From Aulostomus chinensis (taxonomy: Eukaryota > Chordata > Actinopteri > Syngnathiformes > Aulostomidae): a stretch of DNA of 64,000 nt. Each line of letters begins with the position of its first letter. Within the stretch, counting starts at the first letter, position 1. This document shows positions 21,826-33,733 of the stretch, one piece after another. The notes under the pieces are model-generated. The model was given only the letters and a program-made list of their open reading frames with translations, did no database searches and was not told the DNA's origin. The translations under genes were made by a program, and so were the position numbers. The stretch covers positions 1,698,501 to 1,762,500 of the forward strand of contig JBBMOA010000018.1 in the NCBI GenBank assembly GCA_037954235.1, read 5' to 3'.

Positions 21826-23163
21826 CTGGTTTTAACTCCTTAATATAATCTACTATCAGCTGGTTTTAACTCCTTGATATAATCTACTATCAGATGGTTT
21901 TAACTCCTTGATATAATCTACTATCAGATGGTTTTAACTCCTTCATATAATCTACTATCAGATGGTTTTAACTCCTTCATATAATCTACTACCAGCTGGT
22001 TTTAACTCCTTAATATAATCTACTATCAGCTGGTTTTAACTCCTTAATATAATCTACTATCAGCTGGTTTTAACTCCTTAATATAATCTACTATCAGCTG
22101 GTTTTAACTCCTTAATATAATCTACTATCAGCTGGTTTTAACTCCTTAATATAATCTACTATCAGCTGGTTTTAACTCCTTAATATAATCTACTATCAGC
22201 TGGTTTTAACTCCTTAATATAATCTACTATCAACTGGTTTTAACTCCTTAATATAATCTACTATCAGCTGGTTTTAACTCCTTAATATAATCTACTATCA
22301 ACTGGTTTTAACTCCTTAATATAATCTACTATCAGATGGTTTTAACTCCTTAATATAATCTACTATCAGCTGGTTTTAACTCCTTAATATAATCTACTAC
22401 CAGCTGGTTTTAACTCCTTAATATAATCTACTATCAGCTGGTTTTAACTCCTTAATATAATCTACTATCAGCTGGTTTTAACTCCTTAATATAATCTACT
22501 ACCAGCTGGTTTTAAGTTCTTAATATAATCTACTATCAGCTGTTTTTAACTCCTTAATATAATCTACTATCAGCTGGTTTTAACTCCTTAATATAATCTA
22601 CTATCAACTGGTTTTAACTCCTTAATATAATCTACTATCAGATGGTTTTAACTCCTTTATATAATCTACTATCAGATGGTTTTAACTCCTTAATATAATC
22701 TACTATCAACTGGGTTTAACTCCTTAATATAATCTACTATCAGATGGTTTTAACTCCTTAATATAATCTACTATCAACTGGGTTTAACTCCTTAATATAA
22801 TCTACTATCAGCTGGGTTTAACTCCTTAATATAATCTACTATCAACTGGTTTTAACTGCTTAATATAATCTACTATCAGCTGGTTTTAACTCCTTAATAT
22901 AATCTACTATCAGATGGTTTTAACTCCTTAATATAATCTACTATCAACTGGGTTTAACTCCTTAATATAATCTACTATCAGCTGGGTTTAACTCCTTAAT
23001 ATAATCTACTACCAGCTGGTTTTAAGTTCTTAATATAATCTACTATCAGCTGGTTTTAACTCCTTAATATAATCTACTATCAACTGGTTTTAACTGCTTA
23101 ATATAATCTACTATCAACTGGTTTTAACCAAAACCAGTTGATAGTAGATTATATTAAGGAGTT
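21826..23163. repeat. 34-bp minisatellite (about 38 copies) ending in an inverted unit
   Basis: The unit is ctggttttaactccttaa, tataatctactatcag, repeated head to tail with sparse substitutions (CAGCTGG, CAACTGG or CAGATGG at the junction; occasional loss of the CTCC). The last copy is inverted relative to the rest. Confidence 0.97.
23092..23163. repeat. 34-bp stem, 4-base loop inverted repeat closing the minisatellite
   Basis: Left arm 23092-23125, loop AACC, right arm 23130-23163. The arms are exact reverse complements except for one G/C position. Both arms are one repeat unit. Confidence 0.95.
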
Positions 23164-24474
23164 GACACCTGTGCAGGAAGCAGTTCGAAGGATTTCCACA
23201 TGCTAGGCTAGCTGGAGACAGTTAATAGTTCAAACTCACTCACTATCTAACACCTCGCTGGGATTAACTGGATATAAATTAGTTTAACAGATACATCATA
23301 CATACAGTGAAGTAACTGACTTTATACAAAGTATTTCTGTATGAAAAAAGGATTTAAAATACCTGTATAGTTAAAAAAAACAACCCCTGTAGGTTCTTCT
23401 ACATCAACTCTCTGGGGGAAACCTCTGACACACTTATAACACAACTCGAAGGTTACGATAAAAAGGACAGATTTATTTAAAATGCAACCCAAAGTTCAGT
23501 TATTACAAAGTAATTATTTGAGAGAAATTAAATTACCAAAACACACAATAAACAGAAAAGCCAGCACAGTTCCAATTCATGTAACTCCAGTTTCAGTTCC
23601 TGCCTTCACAGCTCTTCATTTTCGAAGCGAGCGCTGCGTCTGATTTTGTGCCAACTCCCACGTCAGATCTGGAGGTTTGTGTGTTCGGACTGAATCATGT
23701 TTGTGAGCGTTGGGTGCAACGACTCACATGCAGCAATAACGGGATTAAGACATGTTTCCTCCTGACCTCTCCGGTCACATGACAAATTCAATCTTAGAAA
23801 AGATCTTAAATTCACCATCAGAGCAAATACCTCAAGCCTGTTTTCACCCAGGAAAGTCAAACTTGACACAACCTTCCAACAGCTGAGGTCAGAGGTTAGA
23901 GAAGCGAGCGTGTGACTGGAGGGTCCCCGGCTTGATACTCAGGACTGGCAGGACAAATCTGGCTGGGCAGCGCTGGTTAATAATTCTGAATAATCAATAA
24001 ATTGGCATTGTATATTGCACTTTAAAGACACTACGTTTCATGAGTTTTTGCTGTGCGTCTGAAGACACATCAGATTAATTTGTCAGGTTCATTTTTGTTC
24101 TGCGCAGCTTTTGTTGGACTGATACATCTGTTAGCTGACGGCAGAAAGAGTCTGAATTCTTCAGTCAGATTTCTGTGACGGGTTTGTCGACAAATGGCCA
24201 ACGCTGTCTCACCGTCACGTTGGCTGGTGCGGACCCCATCCAGACTCCAGGCAGAGATCAAGCATTTTAAATGCTTGCCTGCCCTCTTCTGGACAAACAT
24301 GAAAACAAATCATGAGAAATGAAGTCGTATTTCGACAACCTTCCGTCACGGCATCGTTGAAACAGTGTGTTGATCTGCCTGTTGTGGTTAAATCAAGGAG
24401 ATGAAACTCATGATGAGGTTACAGTTTGTCTGAGCACAACATCAGAAGAATGTAGCAATTAAATTCAAAGTTCA
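23164..24474. other. intergenic DNA between the minisatellite and the protease gene
   Basis: Only short ORFs without recognisable content. The right end is the downstream flank of the protease gene poly(A) site. Confidence 0.5.
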
Positions 24475-24480
24475 TTTATT
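24475..24480 (-). terminator. poly(A) signal of the serine protease gene
   Basis: TTTATT on the plus strand reads AATAAA on the minus strand, about 228 bases downstream of the stop codon. Confidence 0.55.
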
Positions 24481-24707
24481 CGCGCCGTCGTTCTGGGGAC
24501 ACGTTGTTCGTTGATGATTGTAGAATCTTACCAACACAGTTCATGTACTGAAAGTTAACCCCTCAAAGTAATCAAGGCCCAGTTGTTCCTGATCTGCCCT
24601 CCCTCCTTTAGCTGGAACGACCACCAATTTCACAGATTTCATCCCTATTTTGAAGAAAGACGCATGATGAGGTCTGATGGTTTGTCAGACAAAGACCATC
24701 AGAACCC

Positions 24708-27700
24708 TCATGAGAGCGTGAATAGACAGAAGAGAGGGAGAATGGACAGCACCAGGGAGGCGACGTGGCTGGCTGCACCGTCAGCCTCGACAAGGATGAA
24801 GCCCGGCAGGTCGTTGCCAATGTTGTTCCTGATCCAGGTTTCATACTGCGACACTCGGGCGTAGACGCCGGGGGTATCAGGCTCAGCGCATCCGAATCCA
24901 AAACTCACCACACCAAGTTGGACCCATGTAGTTTCATTCTGGTACACCATGGGACCGCCTGAATCCCCCTGCACACAAGGAGCACATGCATGAACACCAG
25001 AGCAGGGAGTTCCCAGGAAGAAGAAATCTGGGAAGAACCGAAATGGAAATTCTGGTCTGATGCCGACATTTAAATACCAGTTTGGCCGATAACCAGTCGC
25101 CATATTCAAAACTTTTTAACTTGGAACTCCAAGTCTGCATACGGTCTATTACAGAGAGCAAGTTTCTGATCTTTCTCTGAGACGGGGTGAAACTCCCACA
25201 GATCAGCCGTTTCCTTCCACTCTGCCTTGTGAACCAACACGCACACATTATCTGGGCTGGGCACTCACACACTAGGGGGGCAGGGAGGCGTGGCAGGGGG
25301 CGGGACAGAGAAGCACCTGCACCTGCCACGCCTCCCTCCCTCCCTCCCACACATCAGCCGACTGGCACCATCACTTGTGTGGTATCAGCTTGCCCTGCTG
25401 AGAGGACTGGCTAACAGGGCGAACTGGCGGTTGGTGCAGGATTCTGGGTCTTACGTTTACAGAAACGAAAAACATTAGAAAACAGTAGAGGACAGGAAGG
25501 AAGTTGGGAACAGTTTAAATAAGAGGCTGGTAAGTGAAATTAAAGATACTTGAATTATGAACTGACACGACTTCCTGTTGCTGATTGTCATAGGAACGTC
25601 ATGTGCCTTTGAGCAACACCTGAATCTCTCACACTGGCAAGAAACTGCTAAATATTCTGACTGATAAAATAGATCTAGACCCCCCCCCCCCAAAAAAAAA
25701 GCTTATCAAAGTTTTATGCAAACGGCTTTTTTATTTTAAACTTTAAAGAAAAATCAGTGAATGTTTGTTTTCATTTCAGTGCGTTTTCTTGTTCACAGGC
25801 ACAATTTCACTGATTCTTTCCGGGCCGGTGTCACAACCCTCCAGCCAGTCAGGTGGAAATCAGCCTCCTAGTTTTTATGTTATCCTGCTGCCAGTCCACC
25901 AGAGTTTTTCCAGACTCACCTGACAGGAATCTTTTCCTCCCTCTGGCAAACCGGCACAGATCATGTTGCTTGTGAGGGTACTGTAGGTCTCGCTGCACTC
26001 AGTGTTGGGCACAACGGGAACGCTCACTTCCTGCAGGTTTCCTGGAGACGGAAGAGGAACTGACAAGGAAAAACTACCATTATTCATATGATTGGATGTT
26101 GGAAAGAATGAAAGGTTTTCTCATGTAAGTGAAAAGCTCACTTCCAGGTGCTTCAATCAATCGTGAGGGTCATTGTCACATTTTTTAAAATTATGTACTC
26201 AAACGTTTCCATTTCTATTGAACCCCTAGGTGTGATTTTGAAAACTCACACTGAAACTTTTCAATGGAAGCAGCTGAGAACTGTCCACCCGCGATGAATC
26301 AAGTACAGCTTTAAAATTGGACAGTGGTTGTTCTGAATTAGCCAGCGAAGGAACACAGTGGTGATGATAAATGGTGTATTTTCACATCGTTTATCCGTCC
26401 ACGTTTGTTGTGGATGTGAAGGTTAAAAAAAACAGACTAAAAAGTTCATACGTGAAGAAAAATAACATGAAGATTTAAAATGATGGCTCCTCCTGAAGGA
26501 CAGCTGTTTGAACATGAGCGCACATGGTTGTGACGTCAAGGTGCAGCTTCAGGCGTTCACCATCAACAACACATTAAAAATGGCTGAACGAGGTCTCACC
26601 GTTGCTCGCGATCGTCCCCCATCCAGTGACCCAGCAGTCTGTCCCAGCCTCGGCGGTGCTGCCCTCTGCTGACAGACACACGGGCGCGATGTAGGAGGTG
26701 AAGTCAACAGATGAGGACAACTCCAACAAGCAAATGTCGTTGTCGAGGGTTTGGTCGTTGTAGTCCTCGTGCCTGATGACCCGGGACACTTCGCTAGACA
26801 CTTCATTCTCATTCAGGCCCTCCTGGGATTGACGTCCCAGGTACACCACCAGACCAGCTGTGCTGGTGCTGAGAGCAAGAAGAGTCACGTCACTGGAGGC
26901 CTGAGCAGACGATCACGCTGCCAGTCGCAGTAACCGAGGGAGAAGCTGCGTGTGTGGGGAGTTGGGTTTGAACTACTTAATACTGCTCCTACAAATACTA
27001 ATACTGCCAACTGCTGGTATTTTGTCTTGAATCTCATGTTGAGTTTAAAATCCTCCCAGTGGGAAAACTGTGACTGGTTGGAGTTCATGGTCAGAATTCT
27101 GGAGTGTAAAAGCCACCAGTTCAACCACAGTTCACTTCCTCCTGTCGCCTCCACGAGCAACATGAAAGTATTGTCGCTCGTCATAAAATGATCACACAAC
27201 CAGCAGCATGACGAATGTGTTCACAGGGCTGCCAGCTCTTTGTTCTGGGACAGGTGAGTCCCCGAGTCACATGATACTCACCTTGTGAAGCAGTGGGCAG
27301 CAGTCAGGATCCATCTGCTGTTGATCAGGGAGCCTCCACAGAAATGGCCGAAGGAGGTGTCGTGCAGACTGACCTGCCATGGCCAGGCCCCCGGCACAGC
27401 GTCATCACCCCCGACAATCTTGCTGTTGAGCGGCGCACTGCCGCATACTGAGGTTGCCATCAGCGACCATGAGGTTACAACAAATTTGATCAGTGGTCAC
27501 GCCTTCCCCTAAATGTGATGTTTTCTTACTTTTTCATTTTTGTCTGTTTGTTTCTCTTTCTTTTGTGATTTTTTGTCAGTCAGATGCTTTATTGTACTTC
27601 CTACTTTTACGACTCCTCTTTGTCTTTGATACCTTTACTGTAAGTCATTTACTGCGTTCAGTGTAAAAGAATTTCAGACATGTTCAGGTTATGACATCCA

Positions 27701-29372
27701 AATTGAACTGATATGAAGAATGTGCAAAATGAGTACGGTGAGTCAGTACAGTTTCATCTCTTCAAACACAGAGAGATGGAGGAAAGAAGCTGTCAAGGCA
27801 GCAAAGAAATGTGGAGTTGAGTCCAGGGACAGATCTGAACCGGTTCCAGCGACCAAACCTGCGTCTTTGTTATGTGAAAACAGAAAAGGCTGACAAGCCA
27901 GGCTTTCGGTCTCTGAGTAAAAGTTGCATGGAATCATAGGAGCAGCACTCACCGTCCAGCTGTCCCCTGACGCCTGTGGGACAGAAAACAAACAGCACTC
28001 GTTACTCAATCATGTCGCCTCCTTCCCTCCTTTCATGACCAGAGCAGAAAAACTCTCCAGGATGAGGATGCGTCTGCCTCGGTCTCGCTCTTGCTGGGCT
28101 CGGTCGGTTGTTGGGTTGAACTCTGTTCCTCTGATTCTATCAGGTGATACTGGAAGTGTTGTCACGTTTCCCAGAAAGAACCAAAGGAGATTAAGATGCC
28201 AAACATAAGGGAACACCAGCTTCTAAACAAGTTCTAAAGTTGATATGCAGGCAAACTCAGCGGCGAGTTATCAAAATCACTTTGATCGTTGGTAATGACA
28301 TAAGTGAGAACCGCGAGGTGCGTTTCAGGCAAATGGCTGCCACACCCAGACGAACTGGTTCATCTGGTGCTTGGTATTAATAGCTGATTATCTAGTCATG
28401 GTTGCAACAGAGGACCCTTAAATACATCAATGAGGGACACGGGTCACACAGTAGGATGCTGTCAGGAGCACAGTTTGGGGTTTGGTCTAAACCCCACACC
28501 TGTTTAGACCACATTTGGAACCCCGGAGTCCCGTGGAGGTCATCCTGAGAAGCACCTGAGGTGAACTTGGAGGAACCTGAATACGATCCAAACAACAGCA
28601 GTCGGGTTCTTTGATTTCAACGGCGTGAGACGTGTTCTCATCAACGGTCAAGCTAGCAGGCGAACCTCCGAGTTCAAAGTGAAATCTCACAATCAGTGAA
28701 ACCCAAGCCTCAGGCCATGGGATGAGGCTCGCTTCCGCGTGGACGTTCAGTCTGACGACACACGGCGTGTAAAGGCACCCACACAGATGTTTGCATAGAA
28801 GTAACTATTGCTGTTGCTATGGTTACAGAAGGTTTAAGGGGCCCTGAAAGAACAAGCAGAGTTCCACAAACATTTTAAGGGATGTAAAATGCAGCAGATA
28901 TATCACGCGTTTCCATCATTGGAGTCGTCGGAGATTTGAGATTCACGAGGGACGTCGGCGTTGTGTTGACAAACTAATGAACCATGACAGCGTCAACACC
29001 GTTGGACTTCCTCGATCATCACCCGGGACAACATCGTTACTTTGGAACGCACGACTCCCTCCCCTGCGCTCCCTGAGCCTCCCTTCACACTTTGACATCC
29101 TCCGCTCTGGTCCCTGCTGCAGCCTTTTGAAACAGCAGGAGACGCGGGGCTCCTCCACCTGAGAGAGAGTCCAGGACCCCACAGAGTTCCAGCTGGATCG
29201 ATCCTTCCTGCCTCTGACGATCCAGCCTGAGGATCATTCCCTCACTCTGCGTAACTCTGAACGAATCTCTATTGATGACTCTCAAGAAAGAGCAGGCGGT
29301 AACAGTGATGACGCAGCACTCACCTGGAGCCACGAAGCTCAGCAGCATCACCACAAAGAGCATCAGTTCCAT
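24708..29372 (-). CDS. trypsin-like serine protease, prostasin/testisin-like, probable GPI-anchored (6 exons, complete)
   Basis: Minus-strand exons 29324-29372, 27953-27973 (21 bases), 27282-27447, 26600-26868, 25920-26059 and 24708-24968 join in phase to 301 residues of chymotrypsin-fold (S1) protease. Visible are a signal peptide (MELMLFVVMLLSF), a short propeptide with Cys25 that would pair with the catalytic chain, the activation site K33|IVGG, the triad His75 (TAAHC), Asp123 (DNDICLL) and Ser218 (GDSGGP), and an S1-pocket Asp212 (KDSCQGDSGG) predicting cleavage after Lys or Arg. A hydrophobic C-terminus following ADGAASH suggests a GPI signal or membrane tail. The position of trypsin Trp215 is Phe (SFGFGC). 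PLPSPGNLQEVSVPVV is typical of the prostasin/PRSS27/testisin group. Which orthologue it is (PRSS8 lies at human 16p11.2) cannot be settled by eye. The exon 5 acceptor at 26060 was chosen because it restores the conserved PLPSPGN. Confidence 0.9.
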
Positions 29373-30535
29373 GATGTGTCCTCCCCGAGTGTCCTGAAGT
29401 CAGTGTGAGGACTGAGCCGGGAGAGGGAGATTTAAGTGGTCAGTGGACCTGGCGGATTCCGCTGCTGTTACGCAGGCAACACACCTCACATTCCTCTGAC
29501 ACCCTTTTAAAGAAACATTGCGACATGTGAACTTGTGCAGCCAGTTTGTGAAGGTTTGTGCTGAAATGCCAGAAATGGAATGAATGGCCTCAGTAATGTA
29601 AACTTTGAAAGCTTGTTTTTAAGAGGAAGTTGACGGGTTGTGACAGATGCGGGCTGGCCCAGTGTGAGACGCTGCTGCTGTTCAGTTGTGTTGTTGCTGT
29701 TGTTCCTCCTCACTGGCTTTTAGCCTTTTGTTTTATGCCTTTTATGATTATTCCTGTGCGGCACTTTGTGTCAGCTGTGGTTGTTTTAAAGCGCTTGACA
29801 AATAAAGTTGAGCTGACTTGAGTTTTTCCAGCTACATCCTAATGGACAGGGCAAATGCAAATGAATGAATGCAAATTCACGCTGTTTGTTCACGATTCAT
29901 TTGAGTACCAGGACCTGCAGGACATCACCCATGTTTTGACACAAGCAGTGAGACGTCTGACTTATAAAATCCCTTGTGAGTCTGAACGCCTCATAAAGCC
30001 ATGAGGCAGCAGGTGAAGAAGAGGCGGGGGGTGTGTGTAGGGGGGGGGGGGGTCATTAATCTGAGGCGGGAATTATGCAACAGCTCCGACAGCAGCGCCG
30101 CTCGTCAGCCTTCAGTGGAAAGGTTACTATGACATCATCAGGTAGCTTGGACAAAAGCAGCGCTCCAGTCTGTATCGATGGAAGGCCTCCAGACACATTT
30201 TAACACTGGAACACAGGACAGCATCATGCAAGACTATCAGTGTTCAAGTGTTGTTGGAATACGGCTCCCTCCGATATTTATAACAGCGTCTGAACATGAC
30301 ACAGTAAACATGAATGAAATCAGAATAAAGACAATTAGTCCGGATTTCCAGGGAAATAACCAGCGAGGTCCTTTATCCACATAGTTTTCCTACACGTAAG
30401 AAACAAGTAGAGGCAATAAACCAGCGGTCACTGCTGAGAGCAGGACAACCGTGGCAGTGGGGACGAACTTGCTCCCTCACCACATTTAGTCATGTTGGTT
30501 AGTATAATTATCATGACTGGTATTCTCATGATTGT
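29373..30535. other. upstream region of the protease gene, no further gene
   Basis: Contains the presumed protease promoter (a CTTAAAT motif on the minus strand near 29431-29436). Around 29760-29820 a segment ending in aaataaagttgagctgactt resembles the 3' tail common to teleost SINE/LINE copies. There is a G-run at about 30040-30052. Confidence 0.4.
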
Positions 30536-31187
30536 GGTGGTGGTAGTGGTAGTAGTAGTAGTAGTGGTAGTAGTGGTGGTAGTAGTGGTAGTGGTAGTAC
30601 AGTAGTAGTGGTAGTGGTAGTAGTAGTGGTAGTGGTAGTACAGTGGTAGTGGTAGTAGTAGTAGTAGTGGTAGTACAGTAGTAGTGGTAGTGGTAGTAGT
30701 AGTGGTAGTGGTAGTACAGTGGTAGTGGTAGTAGTAGTAGTAGTGGTAGTACAGTAGTAGTGGTAGTGGTAGTAGTAGTGGTAGTGGTAGTACAGTAGTA
30801 GTGGTAGTGGTAGTAGTAGTAGTAGTGGTAGTAGTGGTGGTAGTAGTGGTAGTAGTAGTGGTAGTAGTAATGGTAGTAGTAGTGGTAGTAGTAATGGTAG
30901 TAGTAGTAGTGGTAGTAGTAATGGTAGTAGTGGTAGTAGTAGTAGTAGTAGTAGTGGTAGTAGTGGTGGTAGTAGTGGTAGTAGTAGTGGTAGTAGTAAT
31001 GGTAGTAGTAGTGGTAGTAGTAATGGTAGTAGTAGTAGTGGTAGTAGTAATGGTAGTAGTGGTAGTAGTAGTAGTAGTAGTAGTGGTAGTAGTAGTAGTA
31101 GTAGTAATGGTAGTAGTGGTAGTAGTAGTGGTAGTGGTAGTAGTAGTAGTAGTAGTAGTAATGGTAGTAGTAGTGGTAGTGGTAGTG
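30536..31187. repeat. GTA/GTG trinucleotide array with higher-order repeats
   Basis: About 650 bases built almost only of GTA and GTG triplets, with ACA and ATG interruptions. It is internally duplicated: a block starting gtagtggtggtag near 30830 recurs about 129 bases later, and the left half repeats a tacagtagtagtgg pattern. Long Val- or Leu/Pro-only open frames on both strands are products of the array, not genes. Confidence 0.95.
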
Positions 31188-32530
31188 GAGTCAAGTCAGT
31201 TTTATTTGTGTGTCACCAAACCCCAACCAAAGTTCTGTCCTGACTCTGTCCAAGTAGAGCAGGTCCAGCACCTCCCTCCTTCAATGAACCTCCACCCAAC
31301 AATTCTCCATCAGCAGCACATCCTGCAACAGCAACCACCAGAACCTTCCTTCACCAGCAGGAAGGTGGAGCAGATCCAGGATCAGTGGGGACGGAGAGAG
31401 AGCAGGAGTGCAGGACAGAGACAAAGACAGAGAATGGAGGAAGACAGAGAGACAGAAGGAGAGAGAGGGACAGAGAGAAAGAGAAAGAGAAAGGAGGAGA
31501 GACTGATGGACAGATGGGGACGTGAGCAGGTGGAGCTACGGGTGGCAGCTGGAGCCTCTTCAGGTCTGGAGCCTCCTCCAGCAGCACCAGGATCTGGGAT
31601 GAGGGGAGAAGAAGAGGAGTTAGTAACACGTCTGAGGACAGGAGGAGGAGAGAGAAGCCCAGTGCATCATGGGAGATCCCAGCAGTCTGAGCCTATAGCA
31701 GCAGATCTAAGGGCCAGCCTAAGCAGTCCTGACTAGAAGCCTGATCAACAAGGAGGTCTTAAGTCTGCTCTTAAACCTAGAGAGGGGGTCTGGGTCCTGG
31801 ACTGAAACTGGGAGACGGTTCCACAGGAGGGGAGCCTGATAGCTGAAGGCTCTGGCTCCATTCTACTGTTAGAACTCTAGGAACCAGCAGGAAACCTGCA
31901 TCCTGGGAGTGAAGGGTTCTAGCTGGGTCATAGGGGACTAGGAGCTCTGTCAGGGATGAAGGAGCCTGATTGTTGAGGACTTTAATGGTAGAAGGAGATT
32001 TTAAATTCTGCTCTGAATCTGACAGGGAGCCATGCAGAGAAGCAGTCCAGGAGAGACCTGGTCTCTGCTACCAGTTCTAGTCAGGGGGGCAGCAGCGTTC
32101 TGGACCAGCTGGAGAGTCTTTAGGGACTTATTAGTCCAGCCTGGTAGGAGGGAGGGGCAGTAATCCAGCCTGGAAGTGACAAAAGCAGGGACTAGTTTTT
32201 CTGCGTCTTCTTGAGCCAGGATGTGTCTGATCTTAGCGATGTTACGTAGATGGAAGAAGGCGTCCTGGAGGTTTGTTGAATGTGGGAGTTAAAGGGTCCT
32301 GGTCTAAGAGAACTCCTAGGTTCCTTACGGTGGTGCTGGGGGCCAGGGTGGTGCCATCCAGGGTACCTGTCTCATCAGATCAGGTGGTCCTCAGGTGTTT
32401 GGGCCCAGCACAAGAACTTCATTCTTATCAGAGTTTATAAAAAGAAAATAGTGGGTCCTCCATGTTTTTATGTCCTTCAGACAGGCCTCCAGGTCCTCAT
32501 AGTAATCTGGTCCTCCTTCACTGAAACGTT
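31188..32530 (+). mobile_element. teleost dispersed repeat, noncoding
   Basis: Begins GTCAAGTCAGTTTTATTTGT and contains phrases I recognise from a very common fish interspersed repeat: gaggacaggaggaggagag with agcccagtgcatcatggg, then aactgggagacggttcca and gagcctgatagctgaaggct, ending in a diverged tail near 32.5 kb. Its open frames are degenerate. The class (LTR, non-LTR or composite) cannot be settled here. Confidence 0.7.
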
Positions 32531-32873
32531 CACCAAGTTAATGTTCAAAAGTGATCATGAAACAAAACAATCTCCCTCTGCCTCAGGTAACACCCATTTT
32601 ACTAAACCAAATGGAATGATATGAATACAGGAATTCAACAAATCTATCACCATCTCCTTGACGTTTATGTATCCTGTAATGTTTAGCTAACACCATAATA
32701 ATGCTAACAACAAACTGAAGACTTATGTTTGAATGTATTCGTGGTTATTTTGTTTCCACGTCTCTGTCGTTACTTCCGTCTGTTTTTGTTGTTAATTTGA
32801 TTTTAATTTGAAGTGTAATTTCGCCTATTTTACAGTCACCGACACGCCGATTCTGTCACAATTCTCTCGACTC

Positions 32874-32881
32874 TTCCAGAA
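32874..32881. promoter_or_regulatory. two-unit heat-shock half element, HSP70 copy 2
   Basis: TTCcaGAA, about 80 bases upstream of the main four-unit element. Confidence 0.45.
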
Positions 32882-32947
32882 GCCCGTCGGACTTTCTGTT
32901 TACGCTGGCAGTGACGTAATCACGCAGAGCTCCCGCTGCGCCCTGTG

Positions 32948-32979
32948 ATTGGACCAAAACCTTCGGGAAGGTTCAAGAA
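32948..32979 (+). promoter_or_regulatory. CCAAT box and perfect four-unit heat-shock element, HSP70 copy 2
   Basis: An inverted CCAAT box (ATTGG, 32948-32952) is followed by TTCggGAAggTTCaaGAA at 32962-32979, four perfectly alternating HSF1 units. A TATA-like TATACATA lies at 33004-33011, only 25 bases downstream. This is the classical compact architecture of a strongly heat-inducible promoter. Confidence 0.85.
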
Positions 32980-33113
32980 GTAACGGTGAGGGGACAAACA
33001 GGGTATACATATGTGGTGGCGCCCTGTCACCGGCATCGAGCGACTTCAGAGGCTGAGTAGGAAACCGGTCGACACTCTTCTTCTTCCTCTTCCCACCTTC
33101 GTTCTCACACCCG

Positions 33114-33733
33114 GTGAGTTCAAGTTCTGTTTTTCACTTTTTTAATTTCATTTTGTCCACTTTAAAGAGGTGTTATACCTTTTCGAGTGGTGAACTTGGC
33201 GACAGGACGGTACTTTTCCGAGGATGGTTTGTAACGGCTGACCCACGCGCGGCGTGTGAGCCCAGACCGGGACGAATCTGAGACTCCACACAAGAACATC
33301 CGTCATCGTTTAGAGGCACTGAACTGATCAGATGGTGGTGATGCTGACCGAACTTCATCAGAAAAAAAAATCTTTAAGCCATGAAATAAATAAACGTGTC
33401 AAGTATTTTTTCAGTGATGGAGCGAATCATTTTGGTCTCTGACATGTCAGAGTCGCTGGTGTCCCTAGAGGCTGTAAGTTTCATGAATTATCTTGTTGCT
33501 CTGCTGTGGTTCACCTTAGGATATTGTTTATTGAACTGACCGAAAACCACAAACGGAGACAACAGCGATGAAAATACAGAAGGAGAAAATTCGAATGAAG
33601 AACCCTCCACTTGAAAACTTCAGCTCCTCACGTGAAGCCCCAGATTTGAAGGAAGTTCTTGTGCACCTGTGTTTTTGTCTTGAAGCTCTAAACTCTCCTT
33701 CAGCTTGTTGCTTAAACTGTCTGACTGTTCCAG
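33114..33733 (+). other. predicted 5'UTR intron of HSP70 copy 2
   Basis: Donor ACCCG|GTGAGT and acceptor GACTGTTCCAG, 18 bases before the ATG. The last 133 bases are nearly identical to the corresponding part of the intron in copy 1. The first 487 bases are unique. Confidence 0.65.

Noticed and set aside
21826..23163. Regular repeat array resembling a CRISPR
   Set aside because: Units are contiguous without unique spacers, in a vertebrate genome with intron-containing genes; it is a minisatellite. The same applies to 60141-61060.
26042..26059. Alternative exon 5 acceptor of the protease at CTCCAG|GAAACC
   Set aside because: It is also in phase but drops the family-conserved VPLPSP segment. 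The acceptor 18 bases upstream restores it.
30526..31736. Long poly-Leu/Pro and poly-Val frames on both strands (222 and 311 codons)
   Set aside because: They are translations of the GTA/GTG array and the adjoining dispersed repeat.
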